A stretch of DNA of 64,000 bases from Photobacterium jeanii (GCF_001650345.1 NZ_LVHF01000011.1:62001-126000), one strand, 5' to 3'; counted from the stretch's first letter, positions 39,169-48,528 are shown. Notes: generated from the sequence alone by a model not told the origin. Numbers and translations: made by a program.

Positions 39169-41436
39169 ATGACAGATGTCACTATGGATGGCGTTGAACA
39201 GCTCCCGCTACGGAAGTTTACCGAAGACGCTTACCTTAACTACTCCATGTACGTGATCATGGACCGTGCCTTGCCTTTCATTGGCGATGGCCTGAAACCA
39301 GTACAGCGCCGCATTATTTATGCGATGTCTGAGCTGGGTTTGTCTGCAACTGCAAAATACAAAAAGTCAGCGCGTACTGTTGGTGACGTGTTGGGTAAAT
39401 ACCACCCGCACGGTGACTCAGCATGTTACGAAGCCATGGTACTGATGGCACAGCCGTTCTCTTACCGTTACCCATTGGTTGATGGTCAAGGTAACTGGGG
39501 TGCGCCGGATGATCCGAAATCTTTCGCCGCGATGCGTTATACCGAATCACGTTTGTCTCGTTTTTCGGAAGTGCTGCTGTCTGAACTAGGTCAGGGGACA
39601 AGTGACTGGATCCCGAACTTCGACGGCACCATGAAAGAGCCGAAGATGCTGCCAGCACGTCTGCCGCACATCTTACTGAATGGCGTTACTGGTATTGCCG
39701 TGGGTATGGCAACCGACATTCCACCGCATAACGCTCAGGAAGTGGCGAAAGCGGTGGTACATTTGATTGAGAACCCGAAAGCGGATCTCGATAACCTGAT
39801 GGAGTTCGTACAAGGGCCGGATTACCCGACCGAAGCGGAAATCATCACGCCGAAAGCGGATCTCAAAAAGGTTTACCGTACCGGTAAAGGCAGCATCAAG
39901 ATGCGCGCGAAATGGCACAAAGAAAATGGCGAAGTGGTGATCATTGCGCTGCCGCACCAAGTCTCTGGCGCCAAGCTTTTAGAGCAAATTGCCTCGCAAA
40001 TGCGTGCCAAGAAACTGCCAATGGTGGAAGATCTGCGTGACGAATCGGATCACGAGAACCCAACCCGTATCGTGATTGTGCCGCGTTCTAACCGTATCGA
40101 CTGCGATCAGTTGATGAACCACTTGTTTGCGTCAACGGATCTGGAAAAGAGCTTCCGTGTGAACCTCAATATGCTGGGTCTAGACGGTCGTCCGCAAGTG
40201 AAGGGGTTGGCGACTATCTTAGGTGAATGGTTGGAGTTCCGCCGTTCAACCGTACGTCGTCGTTTGCAATACCGCCTAGATAAAGTGTTAGCACGCCTAC
40301 ACATTCTGGAAGGTTTGTTGGCTGCGTACCTTAACATCGACGAAGTGATCGAAATCATTCGTAATGAAGACGATCCCAAAGCCGAGTTGATGTCGCGCTT
40401 TGAGCTTTCAGCGACTCAAGCTGATGCGATTCTTGAAATCAAACTGCGTCAGCTAGCCAAGCTAGAAGAAATCAAAATTCGTGGCGAGCAAGACGAGCTA
40501 TCGAAAGAGCGTGACTACCTTGAGAAGTTACTGGGCTCTGAGCGTCGTTTGAATACGCTATTGAAGAAAGAAATTTTGGCTGATGCTGAGAAGTACGGTG
40601 ATGACCGTCGTTCGCCATTGGTTGAACGCGAAGAAGCGAAAGCGTTAACCGAGCGTGATTTGATCCCATCAGAAGCCATTACAGTGGTGCTATCTGATAA
40701 AGGTTGGATCCGTCATGCGAAAGGGCATGAGGTTGACCCATCAACCTTGAGCTACAAATCTGGTGACAGCTACCTTGCTCATGCGCGTGGTAAGAGTAAT
40801 CAACCTGCGGTGTTCCTTGGCTCGGATGGTCGTAGCTATGCGCTTGAATCGCATACCTTGCCATCGGCGCGTAGCCAAGGTGAGCCAATCACTGGTCGCT
40901 TGAATCTTACGGCGGGTAGCCATGTGCGTCAGGTGATCATGTCTGAAGACGATCAACTGTGGTTGATGAGCTCGGATGCGGGTTACGGCTTTATCTGTAA
41001 AGGTAGCGACATGGTGTCGAAGAACCGTAACGGTAAAGCTTTGCTAACGGTACCTGAGAGTGCATTGGTTATGACACCTCAAGAGGTCACTGATTTAGAT
41101 AGCGATGATGTGTTGGTGATCACCAACGAAGGTCGCATGTTGATCTTCCCAATTAGTGAGCTACCTCATCTAAGCAAAGGTAAGGGTAACAAGATCATCA
41201 ATATTCCAGCGGCGCGCTCGAAAGCCCGTGAGGAAATGGTGTCGCACCTTGTGATCATGCCTACGGGTAGTCATGTAACCTTGCATGCGGGTAAGCGTAA
41301 GCTAGGGCTGAAACCAAGTGATTTGGATAATTTCCGTGGCGAGCGTGGTCGTCGTGGCGCTATGTTGCCGCGTGGTTTGCAGCGTGTGACGGACATGGAA
41401 ATCAGTTCGCCGAATAGCGAAGTTAGCGACGAGTAA
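39169..41436 (+). CDS. parC: DNA topoisomerase IV subunit A
   Basis: ParC cuts and rejoins DNA and carries the decatenation specificity. The 755-residue protein has the winged-helix breakage domain with catalytic Tyr124 in [14 protein letters not shown] helical tower follows, then a C-terminal beta-pinwheel of repeated blades (about 500-735). The quinolone-resistance region reads [14 protein letters not shown], with the residues matching E. coli Ser80 and Glu84 (Ser84 and Glu88 here) in their wild-type form. A terminator follows. plsC is the next gene, as in E. coli. Confidence 0.97.
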   Translation: MTDVTMDGVEQLPLRKFTEDAYLNYSMYVIMDRALPFIGDGLKPVQRRIIYAMSELGLSATAKYKKSARTVGDVLGKYHPHGDSACYEAMVLMAQPFSYRYPLVDGQGNWGAPDDPKSFAAMRYTESRLSRFSEVLLSELGQGTSDWIPNFDGTMKEPKMLPARLPHILLNGVTGIAVGMATDIPPHNAQEVAKAVVHLIENPKADLDNLMEFVQGPDYPTEAEIITPKADLKKVYRTGKGSIKMRAKWHKENGEVVIIALPHQVSGAKLLEQIASQMRAKKLPMVEDLRDESDHENPTRIVIVPRSNRIDCDQLMNHLFASTDLEKSFRVNLNMLGLDGRPQVKGLATILGEWLEFRRSTVRRRLQYRLDKVLARLHILEGLLAAYLNIDEVIEIIRNEDDPKAELMSRFELSATQADAILEIKLRQLAKLEEIKIRGEQDELSKERDYLEKLLGSERRLNTLLKKEILADAEKYGDDRRSPLVEREEAKALTERDLIPSEAITVVLSDKGWIRHAKGHEVDPSTLSYKSGDSYLAHARGKSNQPAVFLGSDGRSYALESHTLPSARSQGEPITGRLNLTAGSHVRQVIMSEDDQLWLMSSDAGYGFICKGSDMVSKNRNGKALLTVPESALVMTPQEVTDLDSDDVLVITNEGRMLIFPISELPHLSKGKGNKIINIPAARSKAREEMVSHLVIMPTGSHVTLHAGKRKLGLKPSDLDNFRGERGRRGAMLPRGLQRVTDMEISSPNSEVSDE

Positions 41437-41463
41437 GTTTCTCGACCGCTATAATGCATTATC

Positions 41464-41494
41464 AAAGCCCTCAGTGATGAGGGCTTTGTTTTTG
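41464..41494 (+). terminator. Rho-independent terminator of parEC
   Basis: A perfect 10-bp stem AAAGCCCTCA/TGAGGGCTTT with a GTGA loop is followed by GTTTTTG. Confidence 0.82.
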
Positions 41495-41572
41495 GGAGCG
41501 AATAACGAAAATGGGTGTAATTTCCTGTTGCCTAAGTATACTAGCGAACGCTTGTACGCTGAGGAGAGATAC

Positions 41573-42295
41573 ATGATCTTGTTGTTCCGTTTAATTGCTG
41601 TGGCGATCTTTGCTGTAGTGATGTTTGTGTTTGGTTGTGGCTACTGCCTATTAAGCCCTCGTAATCCGACACACGTATATACCTGTGGTCGCCAATTTAG
41701 CAAAATGGCACGTATCTTAGGGATCAAACTCGAGGTTCGCTACGCTGATGGTGCTGAAGGTGTAGGCTCTAGTGTATATATTGCTAACCATCAGAATAAC
41801 TATGATCTGTTTACCGTGTCTGGTGCCATCATGCCGCGCACCGTGACTGTTGGCAAAAAGAGCCTAGTATGGATGCCTTTATTTGGTCAGCTGTATTGGA
41901 TCACGGGTAATATTTTGATCGACCGCGCAAACCGTAGCAAAGCGGTGGGCACCATTGGTCAGATCGTCGAGAAAATCAAACAGCGCAATGTGTCGGTATG
42001 GATGTTCCCAGAAGGAACGCGCTCACGTGGTCGTGGTCTATTGCCGTTTAAGACAGGTGCATTCCATGCGGCAATCGGTGCCAATGTGCCCGTTGTGCCT
42101 ATTGTTTGTAGCTCAACCGATGATATTAAATTGAACCGTTGGAATAACGGGGTGGTGATTGTTGAAGTGATGCCACCAGTATCAACTGACGGTTTGACCA
42201 AAGAAGATGTGCGTACGCTGTCGGATACCTGCCGCGAGCAAATGAAAGCCAAGCTAGAAGAATTGAATGCAGAAGCGAAACAGCGCTCAGCATAA
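41573..42295 (+). CDS. plsC: 1-acyl-sn-glycerol-3-phosphate acyltransferase
   Basis: PlsC adds the second acyl chain to lysophosphatidic acid to give phosphatidic acid, the step after PlsY. The 240-residue protein has an N-terminal membrane anchor (LIAVAIFAVVMFVFGCGYCLL). The acyltransferase motifs are HQNNYD (H-x4-D) at about residue 72 and FPEGTRSRG at about residue 145. The ATG at 41573 is preceded by GAGGAGAG. A longer frame from 41474 overlaps the parC terminator and has no support. Confidence 0.95.
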   Translation: MILLFRLIAVAIFAVVMFVFGCGYCLLSPRNPTHVYTCGRQFSKMARILGIKLEVRYADGAEGVGSSVYIANHQNNYDLFTVSGAIMPRTVTVGKKSLVWMPLFGQLYWITGNILIDRANRSKAVGTIGQIVEKIKQRNVSVWMFPEGTRSRGRGLLPFKTGAFHAAIGANVPVVPIVCSSTDDIKLNRWNNGVVIVEVMPPVSTDGLTKEDVRTLSDTCREQMKAKLEELNAEAKQRSA

Positions 42296-42479
42296 GTTAT
42301 AATGTCGTATTGACATAAAGTGGAAAGGATAAGTCTTGTGGCTTGTCCTTTTTCTTTAGCTGCGCCATAGCCAAGTTCATCACTTTCAATAATTTGTGTC
42401 ATAACCTTCTTAAGGTGATGGCTAGTTACTACAAGGTAAGGCTGTGGTCGCGGTCACTATGATTTCGTAAGGCTGTCGA

Positions 42480-43019
42480 ATGAATAAAGAGTTGGTGGTG
42501 CTCGTCACCCCACAAGGCGAAGCAATCGGACTGCAGGAAAAAATGCAGGCACACTACCAGGGGCAATTGCACTTGGCGTTCTCAGTGTTGCTGTATCGTG
42601 ATGGTGAACAGGAGCGGGAATACCTGTTACATCAACGTGCGATGGGGAAATATCACAGTGGCGGGTTGTGGACAAACACCTGTTGCTCGCACCCACGCCA
42701 AGACGAATCTTTCATTGAAGCTGGCATTCGTCGTTTAGGTGAAGAAATGGGGATCGTCCAACCTCTGCCTTTACAAGACGTTGCGACTTTTCTGTATCGC
42801 GCTGAGCTTGATAATGACTTGGTTGAACACGAATTAGATCATGTGTTGATTGCTAACTGTGGTCCCCTTGAGTTCACCCCGAACCCTGATGAGGTGATGG
42901 CGGTTCGCTGGTGGCCTGAGTCTGAAATTAAGGCGCAGCTAGCGACTGAGCCTCATGGTTTTACCGCGTGGTTCCCTCAAGTTTGGCAACACACCCAAGC
43001 TAGCTTTCAGCACGACTGA
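42480..43019 (+). CDS. idi: Isopentenyl-diphosphate delta-isomerase, type I
   Basis: Idi interconverts isopentenyl and dimethylallyl diphosphate. In bacteria using the MEP pathway it is not essential but balances the two precursors. The 179-residue protein has the type I signature GLWTNTCCSHPR with the catalytic Cys. The Nudix-like helix RRLGEEMGI carries the metal-binding Glu residues, and HELDHVLIA contains further conserved residues. The length matches E. coli Idi (182). It is a lone gene between plsC and ridA with its own terminator. Its distribution in Vibrionaceae is, to my knowledge, patchy. Confidence 0.94.
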   Translation: MNKELVVLVTPQGEAIGLQEKMQAHYQGQLHLAFSVLLYRDGEQEREYLLHQRAMGKYHSGGLWTNTCCSHPRQDESFIEAGIRRLGEEMGIVQPLPLQDVATFLYRAELDNDLVEHELDHVLIANCGPLEFTPNPDEVMAVRWWPESEIKAQLATEPHGFTAWFPQVWQHTQASFQHD

Positions 43020-43040
43020 GCTTCAGTTTGTACAGATATA

Positions 43041-43068
43041 AAAAAAGCTGCCACTGGCAGCTTTTTTT
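43041..43068. terminator. Bidirectional terminator between idi and ridA
   Basis: A perfect 9-bp stem AAAGCTGCC/GGCAGCTTT with an ACT loop has A and T runs outside it. The flanking genes converge. Confidence 0.87.
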
Positions 43069-43085
43069 GATCGCGCTTGATGCGA

Positions 43086-43472
43086 TTACTTACGTACAGC
43101 AATCGCTTCGATTTCGATTTTCACATCTTTTGGTAGACGCGCTACCTCAACGCATGAACGCGCTGGGTAAGGTGCGTTGTGCTCATCAAAGAAAGCACCG
43201 TACACTTCGTTCACTGTGGCAAAGTCGTTAAGGTCTTTGACAAATACCGTCATTTTCACGATATCAGCGACTTTTAGGCCTGATGATTCCACCACGGCTT
43301 TAACATTATCAAGCGATTGACGCGCTTGCGCTGCGATATCTTCCGGTACTTCACCCGTTGCTGGGTTTACAGGGATCTGACCTGAAGTCAGTACCATATT
43401 GCCAAGGTCAACGCCTTGAACGTAAGGGCCGATAGCGGCAGGGGCTTGCTCGGTGTGTAGAACTTGCGTCAT
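43086..43472 (-). CDS. ridA: 2-iminobutanoate/2-iminopropanoate deaminase
   Basis: RidA hydrolyses reactive enamine and imine intermediates released by PLP enzymes such as threonine dehydratase, protecting branched-chain amino acid and other PLP enzymes. The 128-residue YjgF-family protein has GPYVQGVDLGNMVLTSGQIP, a central NVKAVVESSGL, and YPARSCVEVARLPKDV with the substrate-binding Arg of the family. It lies near pyrBI, as in E. coli. A large palindrome at 43524-43553 precedes it and may be an operator. Confidence 0.95.
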   Translation of the reverse strand: MTQVLHTEQAPAAIGPYVQGVDLGNMVLTSGQIPVNPATGEVPEDIAAQARQSLDNVKAVVESSGLKVADIVKMTVFVKDLNDFATVNEVYGAFFDEHNAPYPARSCVEVARLPKDVKIEIEAIAVRK

Positions 43473-43523
43473 TGTTAATCCTTAATAGTAGCCAAGTCGA
43501 TGCGATAGTTAACCGTCTAGCTC

Positions 43524-43553
43524 AAGCTATGAATGCATTTATTCATCTAGCTT
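43524..43553. promoter_or_regulatory. Palindromic operator-like sequence upstream of ridA
   Basis: AAGC-T-ATGAAT-(6 bases)-ATTCAT-CTA-GCTT forms a nearly perfect 30-base inverted repeat, 52 bases before the ridA start. The TGAAT/ATTCA arms are those of an ARG box, but the spacing is 6 instead of the canonical 4. ArgR binding is therefore only a possibility. Confidence 0.4.
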
Positions 43554-43661
43554 AGCTGGTATAACACAAGGCGGTTAACAGCGCGTTGTTATCGTGAAAG
43601 TGGGTATGAGGCTAGCAACTCTTATTGGGGAAGGTCAAAGAGTTTTATCACCGACCCGTAT

Positions 43662-44162
43662 TTAAGCGGGTAAGCCTAAACGGGTGCGAACCACTTTTTC
43701 ACATTCGTCGATACGGTTGATGTCTTTTGGTGCCACCATCACGGTATCGTTACCACCGACAGTACCGAGGATCTCGGCATGAGGCTGGATATCGATAAGA
43801 CGTGCCACCAATTGCGCGCCACCTGGGTGGGTTTTTACCACCACTACCAATTGGTTGTGAGTGATAAACTCGATTTGCGAAGCAATGGATGAGCCCACCT
43901 GAACAGGTTCATTTTCAACGGTAAGGCAATACACTTTTTTGCCGTAGGCGTTTGGCACTTTTGCCACGCCCATGCGAGAAAGTAGGCGAGAAACCGTTGA
44001 TTGACTGACGTCGGTGTAGCCTAAGTCAATTAAGCTTTGGCGAATATCATCTTGGGTCGAAAAGCTTTGCTGCTGTAAAAGACGCTTACATGCAGTCATG
44101 ATGTCTTCATCACTAGCAGTCATCTCTAGCGCGCCGTGTAATTCGTATCCATTCACGGGCAA
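43662..44162 (-). CDS. argR: ArgR-family transcriptional regulator, divergent paralogue
   Basis: A 166-residue arginine-repressor-family protein. The N-terminal winged helix contains YTDVSQSTVSRLLSRMGV, the recognition helix pattern of ArgR. The C-terminal oligomerisation and arginine-binding domain has VVVVKTHPGGAQLVARLID, and then GTVGGNDTVMVAP with the GxDT-type motif that binds arginine. It differs strongly from the housekeeping Vibrio ArgR that I remember (for example an extended N terminus, and THPGGAQ instead of TGPGAAQ). Its position next to the arginine deiminase genes suggests that it controls them. The initiator could also be the internal Met at residue 14. A TTATGC palindrome lies 135 bases upstream. 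Confidence 0.88.
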   Translation of the reverse strand: MPVNGYELHGALEMTASDEDIMTACKRLLQQQSFSTQDDIRQSLIDLGYTDVSQSTVSRLLSRMGVAKVPNAYGKKVYCLTVENEPVQVGSSIASQIEFITHNQLVVVVKTHPGGAQLVARLIDIQPHAEILGTVGGNDTVMVAPKDINRIDECEKVVRTRLGLPA

Positions 44163-44296
44163 CTCCTTATTATTTTATTAGGTACAAAGATCGTATCTTG
44201 TAGCTATTCAGCGCAGAGTGTTCATCTGTTGGGTGTAGCAAGGTCAACAGCCTCAGTAAGCTGAATCGTTACTTTTTTTGAAGTTATTGATGCGAG

Positions 44297-44315
44297 TTAT
44301 GCGAGCGCTGCATAA
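44297..44315. promoter_or_regulatory. TTATGC-N7-GCATAA palindrome upstream of the ArgR-like gene
   Basis: A perfect 6+6 base inverted repeat with 7 bases between its arms, 135 bases before the argR-like start. It is not a canonical ARG box, because the arms face the other way. TTATGCA also occurs three times upstream of arcA and twice upstream of the arcD unit. It is a candidate operator for autoregulation. Confidence 0.4.
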
Positions 44316-44390
44316 TCTTGCATGAGAATCATACCAGCAAGATAAAATCGTTTGTTTGACCCTAGTCACCAAAATAATGAACTGTTTTCG

Positions 44391-45383
44391 TTACCAGTAA
44401 GATGGACGATAACCTATCTCATTTATGAGATAGGTGTTTGTTTTTGATGGTGATTTTTGTTTGTCTTTTTGCGTGTTATCTCCTTGTTTTTGTGTGGTAT
44501 TAATGGTGGGTGTTGCGATGTTTCCAGACCACATAATTCCGAGCTGAGCCGTGGCTTGTCCGGCGGATGATGATGAATAAGATTGTGCATGTTCTACGAT
44601 GGCGTAGTGGTTAAATACAGAGATAGATGCATCTTGTTCTGTATTTGCTTGTTGGCTATGTGTTTGGTGTGCCAAATAGCTTTTTGAGCGATTGCCTGAT
44701 TGGAAAGGTGTTTGATTGATTTTCCGTACGTAAGGGGCGACTTCAATGCTGGCAAGATCTGGCGTGGCAAACGAAGTATCGACTCCGAGCTGATTGAGCC
44801 AGTCGAAAATGAGAGTAGCAGGAACAAATTGAGTATATCGCTCGGCATGACGCAGGTTAGAGATGTCTTCAGGGTTGTGCATGATGGCAACGGTGATCCC
44901 GACAATTTCGCCTTTGTCGTTAAAGACCGGCCCGCCACTCATGCCTGACATTGCTGGAGCATCGCTTAATGAATACAGGCACTTACTGTTGGTATCTAAC
45001 ACATCTTGAATGTATTTACCGTCGCCTTTGATGCTAGTACCCAGCAAGGAATGCCCTTGGTGGGTCACCGCTTGATCGGTATAGATCAAGCCCCAATTGG
45101 GCACCTCGTTGACATGAGAGCTGGTACGCACCAAAGACAAATCACAATAAGGGTGGTGGATCACATCCAGATCCCACGATAAACGGGCGACGTGTTTGGC
45201 GGTGACATGATACTGAGTATTGACCGGCACCGAGGAGCCAAAGCCGCCAAATAACATCGGCACCCCAATCACCACCATGTTATTGGCCTCGTGGTTGGCG
45301 GTATGGCTTACTTCGCCATTGGTGGCGATGCAGCTGGTTAAACTGGTGGCGATCATGATCCCGAGCGTGAGTCGCCGCCCCAT
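44391..45383 (-). CDS. Trypsin-like serine protease, predicted lipoprotein
   Basis: From the Met at 45383 the product has 330 residues. It begins with a lipoprotein-type signal (LTLGIMIATSLTSC, Cys at about residue 18). A chymotrypsin-fold serine protease domain follows with a plausible triad: His in YHVTAKHVA (about 64), Asp in YCDLSLV (about 81), and Ser in SGMSGGPVFND (about 160). The cysteines at CD and at KCLYS may form a disulfide. The C-terminal 110 residues are Gln/Ser/Thr-rich and look disordered. A longer start at 45413 would add 10 residues before the signal. The gene sits alone between pyrI and the argR-like gene. Substrate and role are unknown. Confidence 0.75.
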   Translation of the reverse strand: MGRRLTLGIMIATSLTSCIATNGEVSHTANHEANNMVVIGVPMLFGGFGSSVPVNTQYHVTAKHVARLSWDLDVIHHPYCDLSLVRTSSHVNEVPNWGLIYTDQAVTHQGHSLLGTSIKGDGKYIQDVLDTNSKCLYSLSDAPAMSGMSGGPVFNDKGEIVGITVAIMHNPEDISNLRHAERYTQFVPATLIFDWLNQLGVDTSFATPDLASIEVAPYVRKINQTPFQSGNRSKSYLAHQTHSQQANTEQDASISVFNHYAIVEHAQSYSSSSAGQATAQLGIMWSGNIATPTINTTQKQGDNTQKDKQKSPSKTNTYLINEIGYRPSYW

Positions 45384-45518
45384 GGTGTGGAGTCTGATTG
45401 AAAATAGAGCCATTGCGGTGTGCCTGTCGTTATTATTGTGTAATTGTCGATACGTCTTAGCGCGTAAAACTTGAAGGTAGACAGGCGAGGCGAGGGTGAT
45501 AGCTGTAGAAATGAGAAT

Positions 45519-45551
45519 AAAAAAGCCTACTCACAGATGAGTAGGCTTTCT
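45519..45551 (-). terminator. Rho-independent terminator of pyrBI
   Basis: A perfect 12-bp stem (AAAGCCTACTCA/TGAGTAGGCTTT) with a CAGA loop is followed on the minus strand by TTTATTCTC. It lies 61 bases after the pyrI stop codon. Confidence 0.85.
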
Positions 45552-45609
45552 TGATTTTAAAGCGGGATTACCCAGTTTTAATACTGCGCTCCCGTTTTGT
45601 GAAAGTGTC

Positions 45610-46074
45610 TTAGCGAAGCTCTGTTACGATTTCGCGTGAGAATACTTTCTCACAGTATTTACACTTCAGTTGGATATCTTCTTTCTTGGTGATCACATTG
45701 AAGCTGCTGTCTACTGGCTCACCGTGAGTAATACAGTTGCTGTTCGGGCACTCAAAAATACCGTGAATGTGCTGAGGCAGCGTTAGGTTTAGCTTCTTCG
45801 CGACTTCGTAGTTTTCGATTTGGTTCACAGTTGCATTTGGTGCGTACAGTGCCAGTTGGTTAGCTTGCTCTTCGCTGATGTACACGTTTTCAATCTTGAT
45901 CAGATCTTTGGCACCCAGCGCAGATGACGGTAGGTTTAAACCAATAGTCACACGCTCGTTGGTTTTGTGCATCTTGAACAGCTTTAGCACTTTGATGCCG
46001 ATGTTCGCAGGAATGTGGTCGATAACCGAACCGTTTTTAATCGCTTCAACCTGTAGTTGGGTCTCTTTAGTCAT
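45610..46074 (-). CDS. pyrI: Aspartate carbamoyltransferase regulatory subunit
   Basis: PyrI binds CTP or ATP and transmits allosteric control to the PyrB catalytic trimers. The 154-residue protein has the N-terminal allosteric domain ([19 protein letters not shown]) and a C-terminal zinc domain. The four cysteines lie in CPNSNC (first pair) and CKYC (second pair), binding Zn at the contact with PyrB. It is 16 bases after pyrB in the same operon. The E. coli protein has 153 residues. Confidence 0.97.
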   Translation of the reverse strand: MTKETQLQVEAIKNGSVIDHIPANIGIKVLKLFKMHKTNERVTIGLNLPSSALGAKDLIKIENVYISEEQANQLALYAPNATVNQIENYEVAKKLNLTLPQHIHGIFECPNSNCITHGEPVDSSFNVITKKEDIQLKCKYCEKVFSREIVTELR

Positions 46075-46090
46075 GACTGCTCTCCTGCTA

Positions 46091-47020
46091 TTAAAGTTGT
46101 TCGTTCAGTACAAGTGCGAGTAGGGCTTCACGGGCGTAAACGCCGTTTTCTGCCTGCTGGAAGTAGTACGCGTGCTTAGTTTTATCAACATCGACGGTGA
46201 TTTCATCTACACGTGGTAGTGGGTGCAGTACTTTTAGGTTGTCGCGAGCTTCAGCTAGCATTGCTGCTGTTAGGATGTAAGCCGCTTTCATGTGAGCGTA
46301 TTCAGACTCGTCAAAACGCTCTTTTTGAACGCGAGTCATGTAAAGCACGTCTAGCTCGTTTACCACTTCTTCGATAGTGGCGTGTAGGCTGTAGTTGATG
46401 CCAGCTTCGTCTAGCTCTTCGCAGATGTAGTCCGGCATTGCCAATACTTCAGGGGCGATGAAGTAGAAGTTCACGTTGTTGAACTTGGCTAGTGCTTGGG
46501 TCAACGAGTGTACGGTACGGCCGTATTTTAGGTCACCCACAAATGCCACGTTGAGGTTGTCGAGACGACCTTGCGTTTCGAAAATTGAGAATAGGTCAAG
46601 TAGGGTTTGGGTTGGGTGTTGGTTAGCACCGTCACCACCGTTGACGATAGGTACGCCGTTGGAGAATTCAGATGCAAGACGCGCAGCCCCTTCTTGTGGG
46701 TGACGCATAACAAAAGCATCAACGTAAGAAGAAATCACTTGTACTGAGTCAGCCAAGGTTTCCCCTTTCTTCGCCAGTGATGTGTTACCACCGTTATCGA
46801 AACCAATCACGGTACCGCCTAGGCGTTGAACCGCCGTTTCAAAAGATAGGCGCGTACGGGTTGATGGTTCAAAGAAACAGCTTGCCACAACTTTATTTTT
46901 CAGCAGCTCCGGGTTTGGCTCTGCTTTTAGTTTGCCTGCCGTCTCAACAATCAGTTCTAGTTCACTACGGTTTAGTTCCGGTATGGAAATGATGTGCTTT
47001 TGGAACAGCGAATTCGCCAT
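46091..47020 (-). CDS. pyrB: Aspartate carbamoyltransferase catalytic subunit
   Basis: PyrB joins carbamoyl phosphate and aspartate in the first committed step of pyrimidine synthesis. The 309-residue protein has the carbamoyl-phosphate loop STRTRLSFE (about residues 53-61). HPTQ in the middle, [11 protein letters not shown] and the C-terminal HPLPRVDEI follow. It is preceded by an attenuator with a leader peptide and followed by pyrI. Its carbamoyl phosphate substrate is also the intermediate of the adjacent arginine deiminase genes. Confidence 0.98.
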   Translation of the reverse strand: MANSLFQKHIISIPELNRSELELIVETAGKLKAEPNPELLKNKVVASCFFEPSTRTRLSFETAVQRLGGTVIGFDNGGNTSLAKKGETLADSVQVISSYVDAFVMRHPQEGAARLASEFSNGVPIVNGGDGANQHPTQTLLDLFSIFETQGRLDNLNVAFVGDLKYGRTVHSLTQALAKFNNVNFYFIAPEVLAMPDYICEELDEAGINYSLHATIEEVVNELDVLYMTRVQKERFDESEYAHMKAAYILTAAMLAEARDNLKVLHPLPRVDEITVDVDKTKHAYYFQQAENGVYAREALLALVLNEQL

Positions 47021-47091
47021 GGCTCTCTTCCCTTCTGTTAATCAATAGTACGAACGAAACACTGTCTGCTCTCTTTTCGGTAAAAAACAGA

Positions 47092-47122
47092 CAAAAAAAA
47101 GCCCCCTTAAAAAAGGAGGCTC
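47092..47122 (-). terminator. pyrB attenuator (intrinsic terminator in the leader)
   Basis: On the minus strand AGCCTCCTT (47121-47113) pairs with AAGGGGGCT (47108-47100) with one mismatch and a 4-base loop, followed by eight T residues. It lies 72 bases before pyrB and overlaps the end of the leader ORF. Slow transcription at low UTP would let a ribosome close up and block the hairpin, as known for E. coli pyrBI. Confidence 0.85.
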
Positions 47123-47211
47123 TTTTTAAAAAAACTACAAAAAATGAAAAACGCAACCAGCGCCATTTTTGAGCGCGTTTCAAGCAAGTTGTGCTGAAGT
47201 AGATTGGTCAT
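47107..47211 (-). CDS. pyrL: pyrBI leader peptide (34 residues)
   Basis: A 34-codon frame starts with ATG at 47211, begins MTNLLQHNLLETRSK and ends FFKKSLLF. Its stop lies in the loop of the attenuator hairpin, so a terminating ribosome would cover the 5' arm and prevent termination. The second half is made of U-rich codons (TTT runs), giving the UTP-sensitive pause region of the known mechanism. A second frame from a TTG at 47183 reads through the attenuator (KGAFFCLFF, reminiscent of E. coli PyrL GAFFC) into pyrB, so the true frame is not certain. Confidence 0.6.
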   Translation of the reverse strand: MTNLLQHNLLETRSKMALVAFFIFCSFFKKSLLF

Positions 47212-47242
47212 TTTTCATCTCTGTTTAGACAAATTGCGAAGG

Positions 47243-47270
47243 ATTATACGCCCATTTTTTGAGAGCGCAA
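47243..47270 (-). promoter_or_regulatory. Promoter of pyrBI
   Basis: On the minus strand TTGCGC (47270-47265) and TATAAT (47248-47243) are separated by 16 bases. The transcript would start near 47236, about 25 bases before the leader peptide. Confidence 0.65.
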
Positions 47271-47407
47271 GCGTTTGCGTAAACTATTCATTTTATGGGA
47301 ATTTATTCATGATTTACTGCATATTTTAACAGGTGAGATTTGGGCTTAACCTGATGAAATTTGTGGTTTTTTGATAAAGATATCGGCAGGGATTTTATGC
47401 AGCAAAT

Positions 47408-47437
47408 AAAAATGCCAACCCGAAGGTTGGCATTAGT
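47408..47437 (-). terminator. Rho-independent terminator after the arcA-arcC-OTCase genes
   Basis: A perfect 10-bp stem AATGCCAACC/GGTTGGCATT with a 4-base loop is followed on the minus strand by TTTATTTG. It lies 51 bases after the OTCase stop codon. Confidence 0.85.
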
Positions 47438-47484
47438 TAAAAGAGCTTTGCTATTCGTTCAGAATAAAAACTCAAGAGAGTCGA

Positions 47485-48495
47485 TTAGTCGCCTAGAGTT
47501 GCAACCATTACAGCTTTGATGGTGTGCATACGGTTTTCAGCTTCGTCGAATACGATAGAGTGCTTAGACTCAACCACTTCGTCAGTTACTTCAACACCGT
47601 CTTTCAGCATTGGGTATTCTTGAGCTAGTTCTTTACCAACAGTTGTGTCTTCACCGTGGAAAGCTGGTAGGCAGTGCATGAATTTAACATGTGGGTTGCC
47701 AGTTGCTTTGATCATGTCCATGTTTACTTGGTAAGGCAGCATTAGGTTGATACGCTCAGCCCAAGCTTCTTTCGCTTCACCCATAGATACCCATACGTCA
47801 GTGTATAGGAAGTCACAACCTTGAACGCCTTCTTGTACGTCTTCAGTTAGTGTGATTTTCGCACCAGTTTCTTCTGCGATTTCACGACATTGAGCAACAA
47901 GCGCTTCTTCAGGCCAGTATGCTTTTGGCGCTACTAGGCGGATGTCCATACCCATTTTCGCTGCACCAACCATTAGAGAGTTACCCATGTTGTTGCGAGC
48001 ATCGCCTAGGTAAGCGAATGTCATTTCGTGTAGTTGTTTACCGCGGCCGTGTTCCATCATAGTTAGGAAGTCAGCTAGGATTTGAGTTGGGTGGAATTCG
48101 TCAGTTAGACCGTTCCATACTGGAACACCAGCGTATGCGCCTAGTTCTTCAACGATTTCTTGACCAAAACCACGGTACTCGATGCCGTCGTACATGCGGC
48201 CTAGAACGCGCGCAGTATCTTTCATAGATTCTTTGTGACCGATTTGAGAACCTGTTGGGCCTAAGTAAGAAACTTGAGCGCCTTGGTCAAATGCAGCAAC
48301 TTCGAATGCACAACGTGTACGAGTTGATGTTTTTTCGAAAATAAGAGCAATGTTTTTGCCTGTTAGGCGAGGCTGCTCGTAACCGTTGTATTTCGCTTTT
48401 TTCAACTCAGCAGATAGGTCTAGCATGTGTTGAATTTCACGTGGAGTGAAGTCTAGTAGCTTAAGGAAGTTACGGTTGCGAAGATTAAAAGCCAT
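47485..48495 (-). CDS. argF: Ornithine carbamoyltransferase
   Basis: This 336-residue enzyme interconverts ornithine plus carbamoyl phosphate and citrulline. It has the carbamoyl-phosphate loop [18 protein letters not shown], and the ornithine-binding C-terminal [11 protein letters not shown]. The sequence closely resembles Vibrio ArgF, found next to pyrB in V. cholerae. Here it directly follows arcA and arcC and so could also act as the catabolic ArcB. Whether it runs in the anabolic direction, the catabolic direction or both cannot be decided from the sequence. A strong hairpin and AGAGAGATA precede its own AGAGGA ribosome site. Confidence 0.94.
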   Translation of the reverse strand: MAFNLRNRNFLKLLDFTPREIQHMLDLSAELKKAKYNGYEQPRLTGKNIALIFEKTSTRTRCAFEVAAFDQGAQVSYLGPTGSQIGHKESMKDTARVLGRMYDGIEYRGFGQEIVEELGAYAGVPVWNGLTDEFHPTQILADFLTMMEHGRGKQLHEMTFAYLGDARNNMGNSLMVGAAKMGMDIRLVAPKAYWPEEALVAQCREIAEETGAKITLTEDVQEGVQGCDFLYTDVWVSMGEAKEAWAERINLMLPYQVNMDMIKATGNPHVKFMHCLPAFHGEDTTVGKELAQEYPMLKDGVEVTDEVVESKHSIVFDEAENRMHTIKAVMVATLGD

Positions 48496-48528
48496 GATGT
48501 TTTCCTCTTAAGAATCGGTATCTCTCTG

